Source: Aurantimonas coralicida_A
Lineage (GTDB): Bacteria > Pseudomonadota > Alphaproteobacteria > Rhizobiales > Rhizobiaceae
Assembly (NCBI RefSeq): GCF_036016755.1
Contig: NZ_JAYXIH010000012.1
Coordinates: 1-64,000, forward strand
DNA: 64,000 nt
Direction of reading: 5' to 3'
Numbering within the stretch: position 1 is the stretch's first letter; the number at the start of each line of letters is the position of its first letter. The translations under genes and the position numbers were made by a program. Under the pieces are notes generated by a model that worked only from the letters and a program-made list of their open reading frames with translations, searched no databases and had not been told where the DNA came from. Shown one piece after another: positions 1 through 8,902 of this stretch.

Positions 1-93
1 ATCCGCGCCATCTGGCGCTTGCTCAACAAAAACAAATCACCCATCAAAGCCTCCTTCAATGGAGACCGTGAATCACAGATCAAGAGAAATTAA
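1..93 (+). CDS. Possible C-terminal end of a truncated gene
   Basis: An open frame enters from the left edge and stops at the TAA at 91-93. It gives about 30 residues rich in Lys, Asn, Arg and Ser, ending QIKRN. The composition is unlike the Ala/Gly/Arg-rich shadow frames of this genome, which is the only reason for listing it. No family is recognisable. The 159 bases between it and the end of the ROK gene contain nothing else I can support. Confidence 0.25.
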   Translation: MRAIWRLLNKNKSPIKASFNGDRESQIKRN

Positions 94-252
94 TAGGTCC
101 TGAGCCTAGAGCATCGGGGCCGCGAGGCAGCAGAACGGCGACACCATCGCCTGACTTTGACAGAATCGCGCAAATGGCGGAGGAGACCCCGCCGCTGACT
201 TCACGCCTGCGCGCTTTCGACCGGGGTGATCGCCACACGGTGAGGAGAAGCC

Positions 253-1497
253 CTACCCCCCCTCCGCGTAGAGCACCCGGTGATCCAGCAGATAGCGCGC
301 GAAGAGCGGCAGGCTGGCCGAGCCGATCTCGCGGGCGCTGGAACCGATCGTGCCAGGCCGGATCTCCAGCGGCGTCAAGCCCTTGCGCTTGAGGTTCGCC
401 ATCGCCCGTTCGGTTGTCGCGACCAGGCGCGCGCGCACGGCCGGCGGAAAGCCGCCGTCGATGACCGCACATTCGAAATCATAGATCGAACTCGCCGCGA
501 CGAAAGCATGGGCGAGCCCCGCCCCGGCGATCGCCAGCCAGCGATCGAGGATGGGGCCAAGCTCGTCCCAGGCCGCGTTGCTTCGCCAGATCGCACTTGG
601 GTCGCCGCCATCCTCGGCGATCATCTTCTCCAGGACAAAGATCGAGGCGACGTTGATCAGTTGGTCGAATCCGCCCGTGTCGGAACCCGTCGCCTTGGCA
701 CGGGGCACCGGCATCGGCCCAAGCGCCGCGGCATTGCCGGTCCGACCGGTGACGACATCGCCACCGATGACAAGCCCGCCGCCGACGAAGGCTCCGACGA
801 AGACGTAGAGATAATCCGACGAGCGCGTGGCGCCGAAGACGTTCTCGGCGGCGCAGGCGGCGGTCGCGTCGTTGGCGAGATGAACCGACAGGCCGGTCGC
901 TTCGCCCAAGAGCCCGACAATGTCGGCGCTGCGCCATTCGTCCATAATCGTCGCCGGCGCATCGATTTCGTCGGCCCACGACCACAGCTCGAAGGGCATG
1001 GCGACGCCGAGGCCGACGATCCGCGTTCGCAATTCCGGCTCGATCGCGGCGACGACGCGCGCCGCGGCGGCGGCGACGAAGTCCAAGACGGCGTCGAGTT
1101 TGGGATAGGCATAGGTGCGGCGCTCGCGCGCTCGTATAGCGCCGACGAAATCCATCAGCACCAGCTCGACCGAGCGCCGGCCGATCTTGACCCCCAGTGA
1201 GAACACCCCGTCGGGGTTGAGCCGCATCGGCACCGAGGGCTGGCCCACCCGGCCGCGACGAGGCTTTTCGCGCAGCACCAGATGTTCGGCCTCCAGCGCG
1301 CGCATGATCACCGACGCGGTTTGCGGCGACAGGCCGGTGCGCCGGGCGATATCGGCCTTGGCCAGCTCGCCGTGGCGGCGGATCAGCGTCAGCACGGCGC
1401 GCTCGTTGTGGGCCCTCAGGCCGGCCTGGTTCGAGCCGCGCATGCGTTCGTCGTGGCGCGTCGGCGCAAGCGTCTCGATAGCGGTAATGTCGTTCAT
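253..1497 (-). CDS. frcR: ROK-family transcriptional regulator, FrcR-like
   Basis: A 414-residue ROK regulator. The N-terminal winged helix (about residues 20-80, with AKADIARRTGLSPQTAS as the helix-turn-helix) would bind DNA. The C-terminal sugar-kinase-like fold contains LANDATAACAAENVFG and the glycine-rich VGAFVGGGLVIGG. The start at 1497 is preferred to the longer frame because it has GGGAGGAA just upstream. It is divergent from a fructose-type ABC operon across a 250-bp spacer with an AT-rich inverted repeat. By family knowledge it would repress the operon until sugar or sugar phosphate binds. The classical ROK zinc-binding CxCGxxGC motif is absent, so kinase activity is unlikely. Confidence 0.85.
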   Translation of the reverse strand: MNDITAIETLAPTRHDERMRGSNQAGLRAHNERAVLTLIRRHGELAKADIARRTGLSPQTASVIMRALEAEHLVLREKPRRGRVGQPSVPMRLNPDGVFSLGVKIGRRSVELVLMDFVGAIRARERRTYAYPKLDAVLDFVAAAAARVVAAIEPELRTRIVGLGVAMPFELWSWADEIDAPATIMDEWRSADIVGLLGEATGLSVHLANDATAACAAENVFGATRSSDYLYVFVGAFVGGGLVIGGDVVTGRTGNAAALGPMPVPRAKATGSDTGGFDQLINVASIFVLEKMIAEDGGDPSAIWRSNAAWDELGPILDRWLAIAGAGLAHAFVAASSIYDFECAVIDGGFPPAVRARLVATTERAMANLKRKGLTPLEIRPGTIGSSAREIGSASLPLFARYLLDHRVLYAEGG

Positions 1498-1597
1498 GCG
1501 TTCCTCCCCAATCCCGGAATCGATCACGATTCCAAGGACGGCGTCCGCCGCTCTGCGTGCCAACGCGGAGGCAACTGTTCCACTCCAAGGCACTCCG

Positions 1598-1635
1598 GTC
1601 AATAAATAAATCCATCTGATTTATATTCATTGACA
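1598..1635. promoter_or_regulatory. Candidate FrcR operator overlapping a -35 box
   Basis: A perfect 7-bp inverted repeat (ATAAATC at 1606-1612, GATTTAT at 1618-1624) lies inside a longer imperfect one running from GTCAAT at 1598 to ATTGAC at 1634. TTGACA at 1630-1635 would serve as the -35 of the frcB promoter, so a bound regulator would block it. The AT-rich sequence stands out from the GC-rich surroundings. Assignment to FrcR is inference from position. A second inverted repeat (GGAATCG/CGATTCC, 1516-1533) lies just before the frcR start and may be autoregulatory. Confidence 0.5.
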
Positions 1636-1747
1636 AGCCGCGAACCATGGTGTTTCGTGATGGGCGATCGGGCTGTCGAGGAGGCTGCCCGGCCCGCCGA
1701 CCGGGCGCTACCCGGCGCATTATCATTCAGTTTGGGAGGGTTTGTCC

Positions 1748-2776
1748 GTGACAATCCGCACGCTTCTCGCATCCACCGCCATCGCCGTCGCAGCCGCCGG
1801 CTTCGCCGCTCCAGCCGCCGCGCAGGAAGGCACCAAGGCCTGCCTGATTACCAAGACCGACATCAACCCGTTCTTCGTCAAGATGAAGGAAGGCGCCACC
1901 GCCAAGGCCGAGGAGCTCGGCATCGAGCTGTCGACCTTCGCCGGCAAGGTCGACGGCGACCACGAGACCCAGGTCCAGGCGGTCGAAAGCTGCATCGCCG
2001 CCGGCGCCAAGGGCATCCTGATCACCGCGTCCGACACCAAGGCGATCACCGACGTGGTCAAGCAGGCCCGCGACCAGGGCGTTCTGGTCATCGCGCTCGA
2101 TACGCCGCTGGAGCCGATTGATGCGGCCGACGCGACCTTCGCCACCGACAATTTCAAGGCCGGCGAGCTGATCGGCCAGTGGGCCAAGGCAACGCTGGGC
2201 GACAAGGCGGTCGACGCCAAGATCGCCCTGCTCGACCTGTCGCCGTCGGCACCGTCGGTCGACGTCCTCCGCGACCAGGGCTTCCTCAAGGGCTTCGGCA
2301 TCGACATCAAGGACGAGAAGAAGATCGGCGACGAGGACGACCCGCGCATCGTCGGCCATGACGTCACCGCCGGCAACGAGGAAGGTGGCCGCACGGCGAT
2401 GGAGAACCTTCTGCAGAAGGATCCCGACATCAACGTCGTCTACACGATCAACGAGCCGTCGGCCGCCGGCGCCTACGAGGCGTTGAAATCCTTCGGCAAG
2501 ACCGAAGGCGTCCTGATCGTCTCCGTCGACGGCGGCTGCCCGGGCGTCAAGAACGTCGAGGAGGGCGTGATCGGCGCCACCTCACAGCAATACCCGCTGG
2601 ACATGGCGTCCAAGGGCATCGAGGCGATCGCCCAGTTCGCCAAGGACGGCACCGTGCCCAAGCCGAGCGAAGGGCTCGATTTCTTCGACACCGGCGTCAA
2701 TCTGGTGACGGACAAGGCCGTCGATGGCGTCGAGTCGATCGACGTCAAGGAAGGCACCGATCGCTGCTGGGGCTGA
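1748..2776 (+). CDS. frcB: Periplasmic sugar-binding protein FrcB
   Basis: Solute-binding protein of a CUT2-type sugar ABC importer, 342 residues from a GTG start. GGGAGGG at 1734-1740 is spaced 7 bases from this GTG; the in-frame TTG at 1742 is too close to it. A signal peptide ends at AAAQ. The mature protein begins KACLITKTDINPFF and has a periplasmic-binding type I fold (pfam Peripla_BP_4). The landmarks DTPLEPIDAADATFATDN and VDGGCPGVKN and the C-terminal DRCWG resemble what I recall of the Sinorhizobium meliloti fructose-binding protein FrcB. It captures fructose, and possibly mannose or ribose, in the periplasm and delivers it to FrcC/FrcA. First gene of frcBCA. Confidence 0.85.
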   Translation: MTIRTLLASTAIAVAAAGFAAPAAAQEGTKACLITKTDINPFFVKMKEGATAKAEELGIELSTFAGKVDGDHETQVQAVESCIAAGAKGILITASDTKAITDVVKQARDQGVLVIALDTPLEPIDAADATFATDNFKAGELIGQWAKATLGDKAVDAKIALLDLSPSAPSVDVLRDQGFLKGFGIDIKDEKKIGDEDDPRIVGHDVTAGNEEGGRTAMENLLQKDPDINVVYTINEPSAAGAYEALKSFGKTEGVLIVSVDGGCPGVKNVEEGVIGATSQQYPLDMASKGIEAIAQFAKDGTVPKPSEGLDFFDTGVNLVTDKAVDGVESIDVKEGTDRCWG

Positions 2777-2781
2777 TCTTC

Positions 2782-2814
2782 CAAGTGGGCGGCCCTTCGC
2801 GGGCCGTCCACTTG
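2782..2814 (+). promoter_or_regulatory. Intercistronic hairpin after frcB
   Basis: A 14-bp stem with one mismatch (left arm 2782-2795, loop TTCGC, right arm 2801-2814) begins 5 bases after the frcB stop. No T-run follows, so it is more likely an mRNA-stabilising or attenuating element that keeps binding-protein mRNA in excess over permease mRNA than a full terminator. The same arrangement occurs after xylF. Confidence 0.6.
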
Positions 2815-2875
2815 ACCCCGCCCGTCCCTCGCGCGTTGATGCGTTAGCGGCCCTGGCCTTCCGGAGCGACACGCC

Positions 2876-3942
2876 ATGACTGAAACCACCGACAAGGGGG
2901 CGGATTTCGAATCCTCCCTGAGCCAGAGCGACAGCGCCGTCGCCGCCTTCGGGCATCGCCCGCGCGGCCCGCTCGGCAACCTGCAGCATTTCCTGCACGG
3001 CAACCCGACCATGGTGCCGGTCATCGTGCTCTTGCTGTCGGTGTTGGTGTTCGGTCTCGTCTCCGACAATTTCTTTTCCGCCTTCAACCTGTCGCTGATC
3101 ATGCAGCAGGTGGCGATCGTCGGCATATTGGCGGCGGCGCAGAGCCTCGTCATCCTCACCGCCGGCATCGATTTGTCGGTCGCCGCCGTCATGGTGATGG
3201 TTTCGGTGATCATGGGCCGGCTGTCGACCGAGTTCGGCCTGCCGGTGCCGCTGGCGATTCTGGTCGGCCTCGTCGTCGGCGCGCTCACCGGCTTGCTCAA
3301 CGGCATTTTGGTCACCCGCGTGCGGCTGCCACCCTTCATCACGACGCTGGGCACCTGGAACATCTTTCTGGCGCTGAACTATTATTTCTCCAATCGCGAG
3401 ACCATCCGCAGCCAGACGCTCGACGCCGACGCGCCGCTCCTGAAGCTGTTCGGCGAACGTTTCACCCTAGGCGGCGCGGTGCTGACCTGGGGCGTCGTCC
3501 TGATGATCGCGATCTTCCTGATCCTTTGGTACGTGCTCAACCGCACAGCCTGGGGACGGCATGTCTACGCCATCGGTGACGACAAGGAGGCGGCGGAGCT
3601 CTCCGGCATTCGCACCGACCGCACGCTGGTCTCGGTCTATGTCGTCGCCGGCTTCATCTGCGCCATCGCCGCGTGGGCCTCGATCGGCCGCGTCGGCTCG
3701 GTCAGCCCCACGTCGTTCTTCGAGGCCAATCTGGAATCGATCACCGCCGTGGTGATCGGCGGCATCTCCCTGTTCGGCGGCCGCGGCTCGATCCTCGGGC
3801 CGATGATCGGCGCCCTCATTGTCGGCGTGTTCAACTCCGGCCTGCGGCTCGGCGGTGTCGACGTCTTGTGGCAGGTCTTCGCCACCGGCTGGCTCATCAT
3901 CATCGCGGTCGCCATCGACCAGTGGATCAGGAAGATCTCCGC

Positions 3943-3946
<4 letters not shown>
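2876..3946 (+). CDS. frcC: Sugar ABC transporter permease FrcC
   Basis: Inner-membrane permease of the fructose-type importer, 356 residues, branched-chain/ribose permease family (BPD_transp_2). A soluble N-terminus of about 50 residues is followed by around ten hydrophobic segments. LTAGIDLSVAAVM in the first third and the late cytoplasmic loop with GDDKEAAELSGIRTDR, the expected contact with the ATPase, mark the family. Starts at ATG 2876, about 100 bases after frcB. Its stop overlaps the frcA start (ATGA at 3943-3946), so the two are translationally coupled. Confidence 0.88.
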
Positions 3947-4731
<785 letters not shown>

Positions 4732-4749
4732 TTTCAAGCCGAGATGGTG

Positions 4750-4782
4750 GCGACCGGCGGCGCGTGACGGGCCGCGGGTCGC
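4750..4782. terminator. Possible terminator between convergent genes
   Basis: An 11-bp stem with one mismatch (4750-4760 with 4772-4782) lies in the 57-base gap between frcA and the convergent chemoreceptor gene. No T-run is present on either side, so termination is suggested only by position. Confidence 0.35.
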
Positions 4783-4788
4783 TCGCCG

Positions 4789-6345
4789 TCAGGCCGCGAT
4801 CATGCCGTTCCTGCGAAGGCCTCTTTCGAGGGTCTTCGCCCGCTGGCGAGCCGGCCCTGAATGAGCCGAATTGCCAGCGTCGCCATCGGCGGTCGTGCGG
4901 ATTTCGGCCATCATTCGCAACAGCTCGGAGGCCGTGTCCCTGAGCGTGACCGCGACTGCGGCCGCCTGCTCGACCATCGCCGCGTTCTGCTGGGTATGCT
5001 GGTCCATCTGCGCGACGGCGGTGTTCACCTCCTTGATGGCGATGGCCTGTTCACTGGACGTGTTGGCGAGATCGGCCACGCCAGCGGTGATCTCCGTGGA
5101 GCGTTCGACGATCTTGCCGAGCGCCTCGCCCGTGCCCCCGACCAGCTCGACGCCGCTCGCGATTTCCACCGAACTTGCCGAAATCAGCGTCTTGATCTCC
5201 TTGGCGGCCTCCGCCGAACGCTGGGCGAGCCCGCGCACCTCCTGGGCGACCACGGCAAAGCCGCGACCGGCCTCGCCGGCCCGCGCCGCCTCGACCCCGG
5301 CGTTCAGCGCCAGAAGATTGGTCTGAAAGGCGATCTCGTCGATCACCCCGATGATCATGCCGATTTCTTTCGACGACTGCTCGATCCGGCCCATCGCCGC
5401 GACCGCCTTCTGGACGATCTCTCCGACATTCCGGGCTTCGTTCATCGAACTTTGGACATTCGCCGAAACCTCGGCGGCGCGGCTCGATGCGCCCTGAACC
5501 CCAACGGCGAGCTGCTGCAGGGCGGCGGCGGTCTCTTCCAGGCCGGCGGCTTGCTGCTCGGTGCGGCGGGCGAGATCCTCCGATGCGCTGGCGATCTCCC
5601 GCGCGCCGGTTTCCACCGCCTCCGCCGATCCGCGCGTTGACGCGACGGTGCCCCCGAACGCCGTGACGGCCTGATTGAAATCGTCCTTCAGCGCCTGAAA
5701 CTCTTCAGGAAACGCCGCCGTGATCGGTTGGGACAGATCGCCCTCGGCCATCCGCTTCAGCGCCTTGCCCAGTTCGTCGACGACGATGCCGCGAGCCGCG
5801 CCACGTTGCAGCTCTTCCTGGATGCTTTTCTCGGACGCCTGCCGAGTGAGGATATCCAGATAGCTGGAGATCGTGCGCTCCATGTCGAGGAGCGCGACTT
5901 GGATCAGAGCGTCGATCGAGCCTGTGACCTCCTCTGTCTTGCCTTTGACGAAGAGGCCCTTCGGCCAGAGCTGTGCCAGGGTTCGGCTGGCGAGCGCTCC
6001 GAGCAGCGACCCGTAGCCAGCGATGAACTCTTTCGGCTCGAGGCCGATGCGCGCATGGGCCGTGCCGATGCGCTCCGTTCGCGCGACATGGGCGGCTCCG
6101 ATTTCCCCCTTGGCGAGAGCCAGCCAATGCTCCTTCTGCTTGTCGTAGGCATACTGCAAATGTCGTTCGTCGGTGAAGAACGCCTTCATGGATGAATTGC
6201 CACGGATCACCGTGTAGAACTGGTCAAGCGCGCCATCCAGCACGCTCGTGAGAATGGGTTCGATGCGTCGCAACGCGGCGAGGCTTGCGGTGTCCAAGCC
6301 CGCGGAGGAGGGCTCATTATTTTTCTGGGAAGTGCTGGCGTTCAT
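4789..6345 (-). CDS. Globin-coupled methyl-accepting chemotaxis protein (HemAT-like)
   Basis: A soluble chemoreceptor of 518 residues with no membrane segment. Residues about 15-165 form a protoglobin domain. The family hallmark HARIGLEP places the proximal haem ligand at His97. Residues about 175-230 look HAMP-like (RMAEGDLSQPI). A long helical signalling domain follows, with the kinase-contact hairpin at about 336-385 (IDEIAFQTNLLALNAG, then GRGFAVVAQEVRGLAQRS). By family knowledge it senses O2 or a redox gas and modulates CheA for aerotaxis. No che genes lie nearby. Convergent with frcA. Confidence 0.9.
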   Translation of the reverse strand: MNASTSQKNNEPSSAGLDTASLAALRRIEPILTSVLDGALDQFYTVIRGNSSMKAFFTDERHLQYAYDKQKEHWLALAKGEIGAAHVARTERIGTAHARIGLEPKEFIAGYGSLLGALASRTLAQLWPKGLFVKGKTEEVTGSIDALIQVALLDMERTISSYLDILTRQASEKSIQEELQRGAARGIVVDELGKALKRMAEGDLSQPITAAFPEEFQALKDDFNQAVTAFGGTVASTRGSAEAVETGAREIASASEDLARRTEQQAAGLEETAAALQQLAVGVQGASSRAAEVSANVQSSMNEARNVGEIVQKAVAAMGRIEQSSKEIGMIIGVIDEIAFQTNLLALNAGVEAARAGEAGRGFAVVAQEVRGLAQRSAEAAKEIKTLISASSVEIASGVELVGGTGEALGKIVERSTEITAGVADLANTSSEQAIAIKEVNTAVAQMDQHTQQNAAMVEQAAAVAVTLRDTASELLRMMAEIRTTADGDAGNSAHSGPARQRAKTLERGLRRNGMIAA

Positions 6346-6855
6346 ATTTTGAGCCTTAGGAGAGGAATTTCTGCCGCGATTGGCTTCCTGACGTTTCCAG
6401 CCGGAATCGAACGTCGAATCACGCTATCGCCTCGATATACGTAGCCAGACATCTTTATGAATTCGTTTACCTTGGGGCCCCGGTCGGCGTTTCACTTGAA
6501 GATGAGAGATCGACCAGGACACTCGCTATCGCGCTGGAAATCCCGTCCGATTCCATTGGCATTGCAGCGAATTTTTCCTGCTCCGAACGCAATTCGCCAA
6601 GCCGGTCCGCGCAGCGGTTTCATCGTCGGACAAGGCATGCGACAATTTGTCGCAGTATTAATGGGCGGAAATCCTTTGAGGAGGGGCGCAGCGAGTTGCC
6701 ACCGCTTCATCATCGAGACTTCTCAGTCTTTTGCCTATTGCCTCGGATGACATTTCGTCCGTCGACAATATAAACGCCACCTTCGTCTGGCGCTGAATTC
6801 CCCCGAACGCCGCCACCTCTCCCGTCCGCTATGAAGCGGCTCTGAAGGAGCGTGT
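6346..6855. other. 510-bp gap between divergent genes
   Basis: This stretch is visibly more AT-rich than its flanks and must carry the promoters of the chemoreceptor (minus) and the glutathione transferase (plus). The short frames in it (97 codons from 6457, 73 codons on the minus strand from 6713) have no recognisable family and no convincing ribosome-binding site. No repeat or RNA gene was recognised. Confidence 0.5.
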
Positions 6856-7587
6856 ATGACCTACGATCTCTATTATTGGCCGATGATTCCGGGCCGCGGC
6901 GAATATGTGCGCCTCGTCCTGGAAGCGGCTGGAGCGCCCTATCGCGACGTGGCGCGGCTGCCGGAAAGCGAAGGCGGCGGTATCGGCGCCATGATGGCGT
7001 TTGTCGCCGGCCGCCATGGCCATCGCACCCCGTTCGCGCCGCCTTTCCTTGTGGATGGAGATCTGCTGATTTCGCAAACTACCGAGATTTGTGTCTTTCT
7101 CGGCGAGCGTCATGGGCTTGCGCCGAAGGACGAAGCCGACCGGCTGTTTGCCCGCTCGATCGCGCTGACCGCCGCCGATTTCGTCAACGAGGCGCACGAC
7201 ACCCATCATCCGGTCGGCATCGAGGACTATTACGAGGATCAGAAAAGCGAGGCGAAGCGGCGCGCGGCCGGCTTTCGCGACAAACGCATGCCGAAATATC
7301 TCGGCTGGTACGAGCGCCTGATCGCCGCCAATCCGGCTGGCTCCGGCTTTCTCGTCGGCGCTGATTTATCCTATGCCGATCTCGGCCTGTTCCAGACCCT
7401 TGCCGGCCTCGCCTACGCCTTTCCAAGGCGGATGACGGCACTCGCAGCGGACTGTCCGAAAACCGAGGCGCTGGCAGCGCGGGTCGCCGCGCATCCGGCG
7501 GTGGCGGCCTATCTGGCGAGCGAGCGGCGCATCGCCTTCAATGAGGACGGCATCTTTCGCTATTACCTGGAACTCGACGCCGACTGA
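6856..7587 (+). CDS. Glutathione S-transferase family protein
   Basis: A 243-residue cytosolic GST. The thioredoxin-like N-terminal domain begins TYDLYYWPMIPGRGEYVRL, resembling sigma/alpha-like GSTs, and contains the glutathione-binding PPFLVDGDLLISQTTEI, where Pro and Gln-Thr mimic the cis-Pro and Ser-binding motif. A helical C-terminal domain follows, with FLVGADLSYADLGLF as the GST_C landmark. It probably conjugates electrophiles to glutathione or reduces peroxides; the substrate is unknown. AAGGAG at 6845-6850 fixes the ATG at 6856. Single gene, convergent with the transglycosylase across a hairpin. Confidence 0.85.
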   Translation: MTYDLYYWPMIPGRGEYVRLVLEAAGAPYRDVARLPESEGGGIGAMMAFVAGRHGHRTPFAPPFLVDGDLLISQTTEICVFLGERHGLAPKDEADRLFARSIALTAADFVNEAHDTHHPVGIEDYYEDQKSEAKRRAAGFRDKRMPKYLGWYERLIAANPAGSGFLVGADLSYADLGLFQTLAGLAYAFPRRMTALAADCPKTEALAARVAAHPAVAAYLASERRIAFNEDGIFRYYLELDAD

Positions 7588-7605
7588 CGCCGGCCCGACG
7601 CGCAA

Positions 7606-7630
7606 ACGCCCCGGTACAAGCCCGGGGCGT
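7606..7630. terminator. Hairpin between convergent genes
   Basis: A perfect 9-bp GC-rich stem (ACGCCCCGG at 7606-7614 with its complement at 7622-7630) and a 7-base loop, midway between the GST stop and the transglycosylase stop. On the minus strand it is followed by a short TTT; no T-run follows on the plus strand. Confidence 0.55.
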
Positions 7631-7677
7631 AAAGCTGCACCACAGCGGAGCGCGGAGTGGGGTGCCCTACAACCTCA

Positions 7678-8505
7678 TCAGTTGGCGAGCTTGGAGGCGA
7701 ACAGCGCCAGCGCCTTCTGATAGACACCGGCCCGATTCCAGTCGCGCAGCACCGAGAAATTCGGCTGCCCCTCCTGGTATCCGGCGCCCGGCCGCCAGCC
7801 ATGCTGACGCAGGAAGTTCGCGGTCGAGGCCAGCACGTCGGCCTTCGAATTGATCAGGTCACGCCGGCCGTTGCCGTCGCCGTCGACGGCGAAGCGCAGA
7901 TAATTCTTGGCCAGGAACTGGGTCTGGCCGATCTCGCCGGCCCAGGCACCACGCATATTCTCCGGCCGCATATCGCCGCGATCGACGATCGCCAGGGCCG
8001 CCAGCAGTTCCTCGGTGAAGAAGGCCGAGCGGCGGCAATCATAGGCCAGCGTTGCCAGCGAGCTAAAGATGTTCATGTTGCCGGAATTCGCGCCGAAGCC
8101 GGTCTCCATGCCCCAGATCGCGACAATGACTTCCTTCTGGACGCCGTAGCGCTGTTCGATGGAGTTCAACAGGCCGGCATTCTGCTGGATGATCCGCTTG
8201 CCCTTCTTGACGAACGAAGCCGGCGCCCGGCGCTGCATGAAGGCGTCGAGCGACAGCTTCATCGAATGCTGGTTGCGATCGAGGCTGATGACCTTGTTGC
8301 TGTATTTCGTCGGCATCAGCGCCGAATTGATCGTGCCCCCCGAAATGCCCGCCTTCTGCGCCTCCTGGGCGAATTGCTGCTTCCATTGATCAAACCCGCC
8401 GGCCCCGTTGCCGCACTGGGCGGCGAGCGCCGGAGCGGCGGTTACGCCAAGCACCAGTGCCAAAGTCGCGGCGAGCGCCCGGATGGATATCAGTCGAGCC
8501 TTCAT
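7678..8505 (-). CDS. Lytic murein transglycosylase (MltB-like)
   Basis: A 275-residue secreted enzyme that would cleave peptidoglycan glycan strands to 1,6-anhydro products in the periplasm. A signal peptide ends near APALAA. The catalytic region has the MltB/SLT_2 landmarks VIVAIWGMETGFGANSG, with the catalytic Glu in GMETGFG, and WAGEIGQTQFLAKNYL. The start at 8505 is chosen because AAGGAAAA precedes it at the right spacing; an in-frame ATG at 8529 lacks one. The protein is shorter than E. coli MltB and has no lipobox, so it is probably soluble. Monocistronic. Confidence 0.85.
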   Translation of the reverse strand: MKARLISIRALAATLALVLGVTAAPALAAQCGNGAGGFDQWKQQFAQEAQKAGISGGTINSALMPTKYSNKVISLDRNQHSMKLSLDAFMQRRAPASFVKKGKRIIQQNAGLLNSIEQRYGVQKEVIVAIWGMETGFGANSGNMNIFSSLATLAYDCRRSAFFTEELLAALAIVDRGDMRPENMRGAWAGEIGQTQFLAKNYLRFAVDGDGNGRRDLINSKADVLASTANFLRQHGWRPGAGYQEGQPNFSVLRDWNRAGVYQKALALFASKLAN

Positions 8506-8902
8506 GGGGTTTTCCTTGTTCAGATGCATTGAAAGCGACAGCCTGGGCCGGCCGCGTCGAGGTTGCGGGGTTGGACGGACAGCGATCCGCCGCTAACGCA
8601 AGTGGAGCGCCAAACGGGATTCCGCCGCTATCGTCGCCAAGAAACGTGAAGCCATTGGGTTTCTTACCCTATTAGGCCATCCTTGCGTAGTGCAGGGATG
8701 CGACAATGTCCGTCGGCGTAACACTTTGGGTAAACGGATCGTTCCTGCGACACCCGTCCGGGTGATGCGCCCGCGTGCGATTGCGGCTTCGGGAGCAGCG
8801 ATCGGGCACCGACCGGCGAACGGTCGGCATTGGTCTTGGCGGCGATGGATTGATCCGTCGCCCTTAACGATTTTTTGCCTGACAGTCGGGCATATTGGGC
8901 GC
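8506..8902. other. 397-bp gap between divergent genes
   Basis: Promoter region for the transglycosylase (minus) and the cyclic-di-GMP protein (plus). The frame of the latter runs back to 8690, but the upstream part is Arg/Pro-rich with no domain. The 13-mer AGGGATGCGACAA at about 8695 recurs near 12909; its meaning is unknown. Nothing else recognised. Confidence 0.4.

Noticed and set aside
100..121. CTAGAGCATCGG near the left edge as a fourth palindromic repeat
   Set aside because: Only the first 12 bases match; neither palindrome is completed.
4861..5640. Long plus-strand open frame of 259 codons opposite the chemoreceptor
   Set aside because: It is the antisense shadow of a clearly coding minus-strand gene; Arg/His/Gly-rich composition and no domain.
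6457..6750. 97-codon plus-strand frame in the chemoreceptor-GST gap
   Set aside because: No ribosome-binding site, no homology I can recognise and no codon-use signal.
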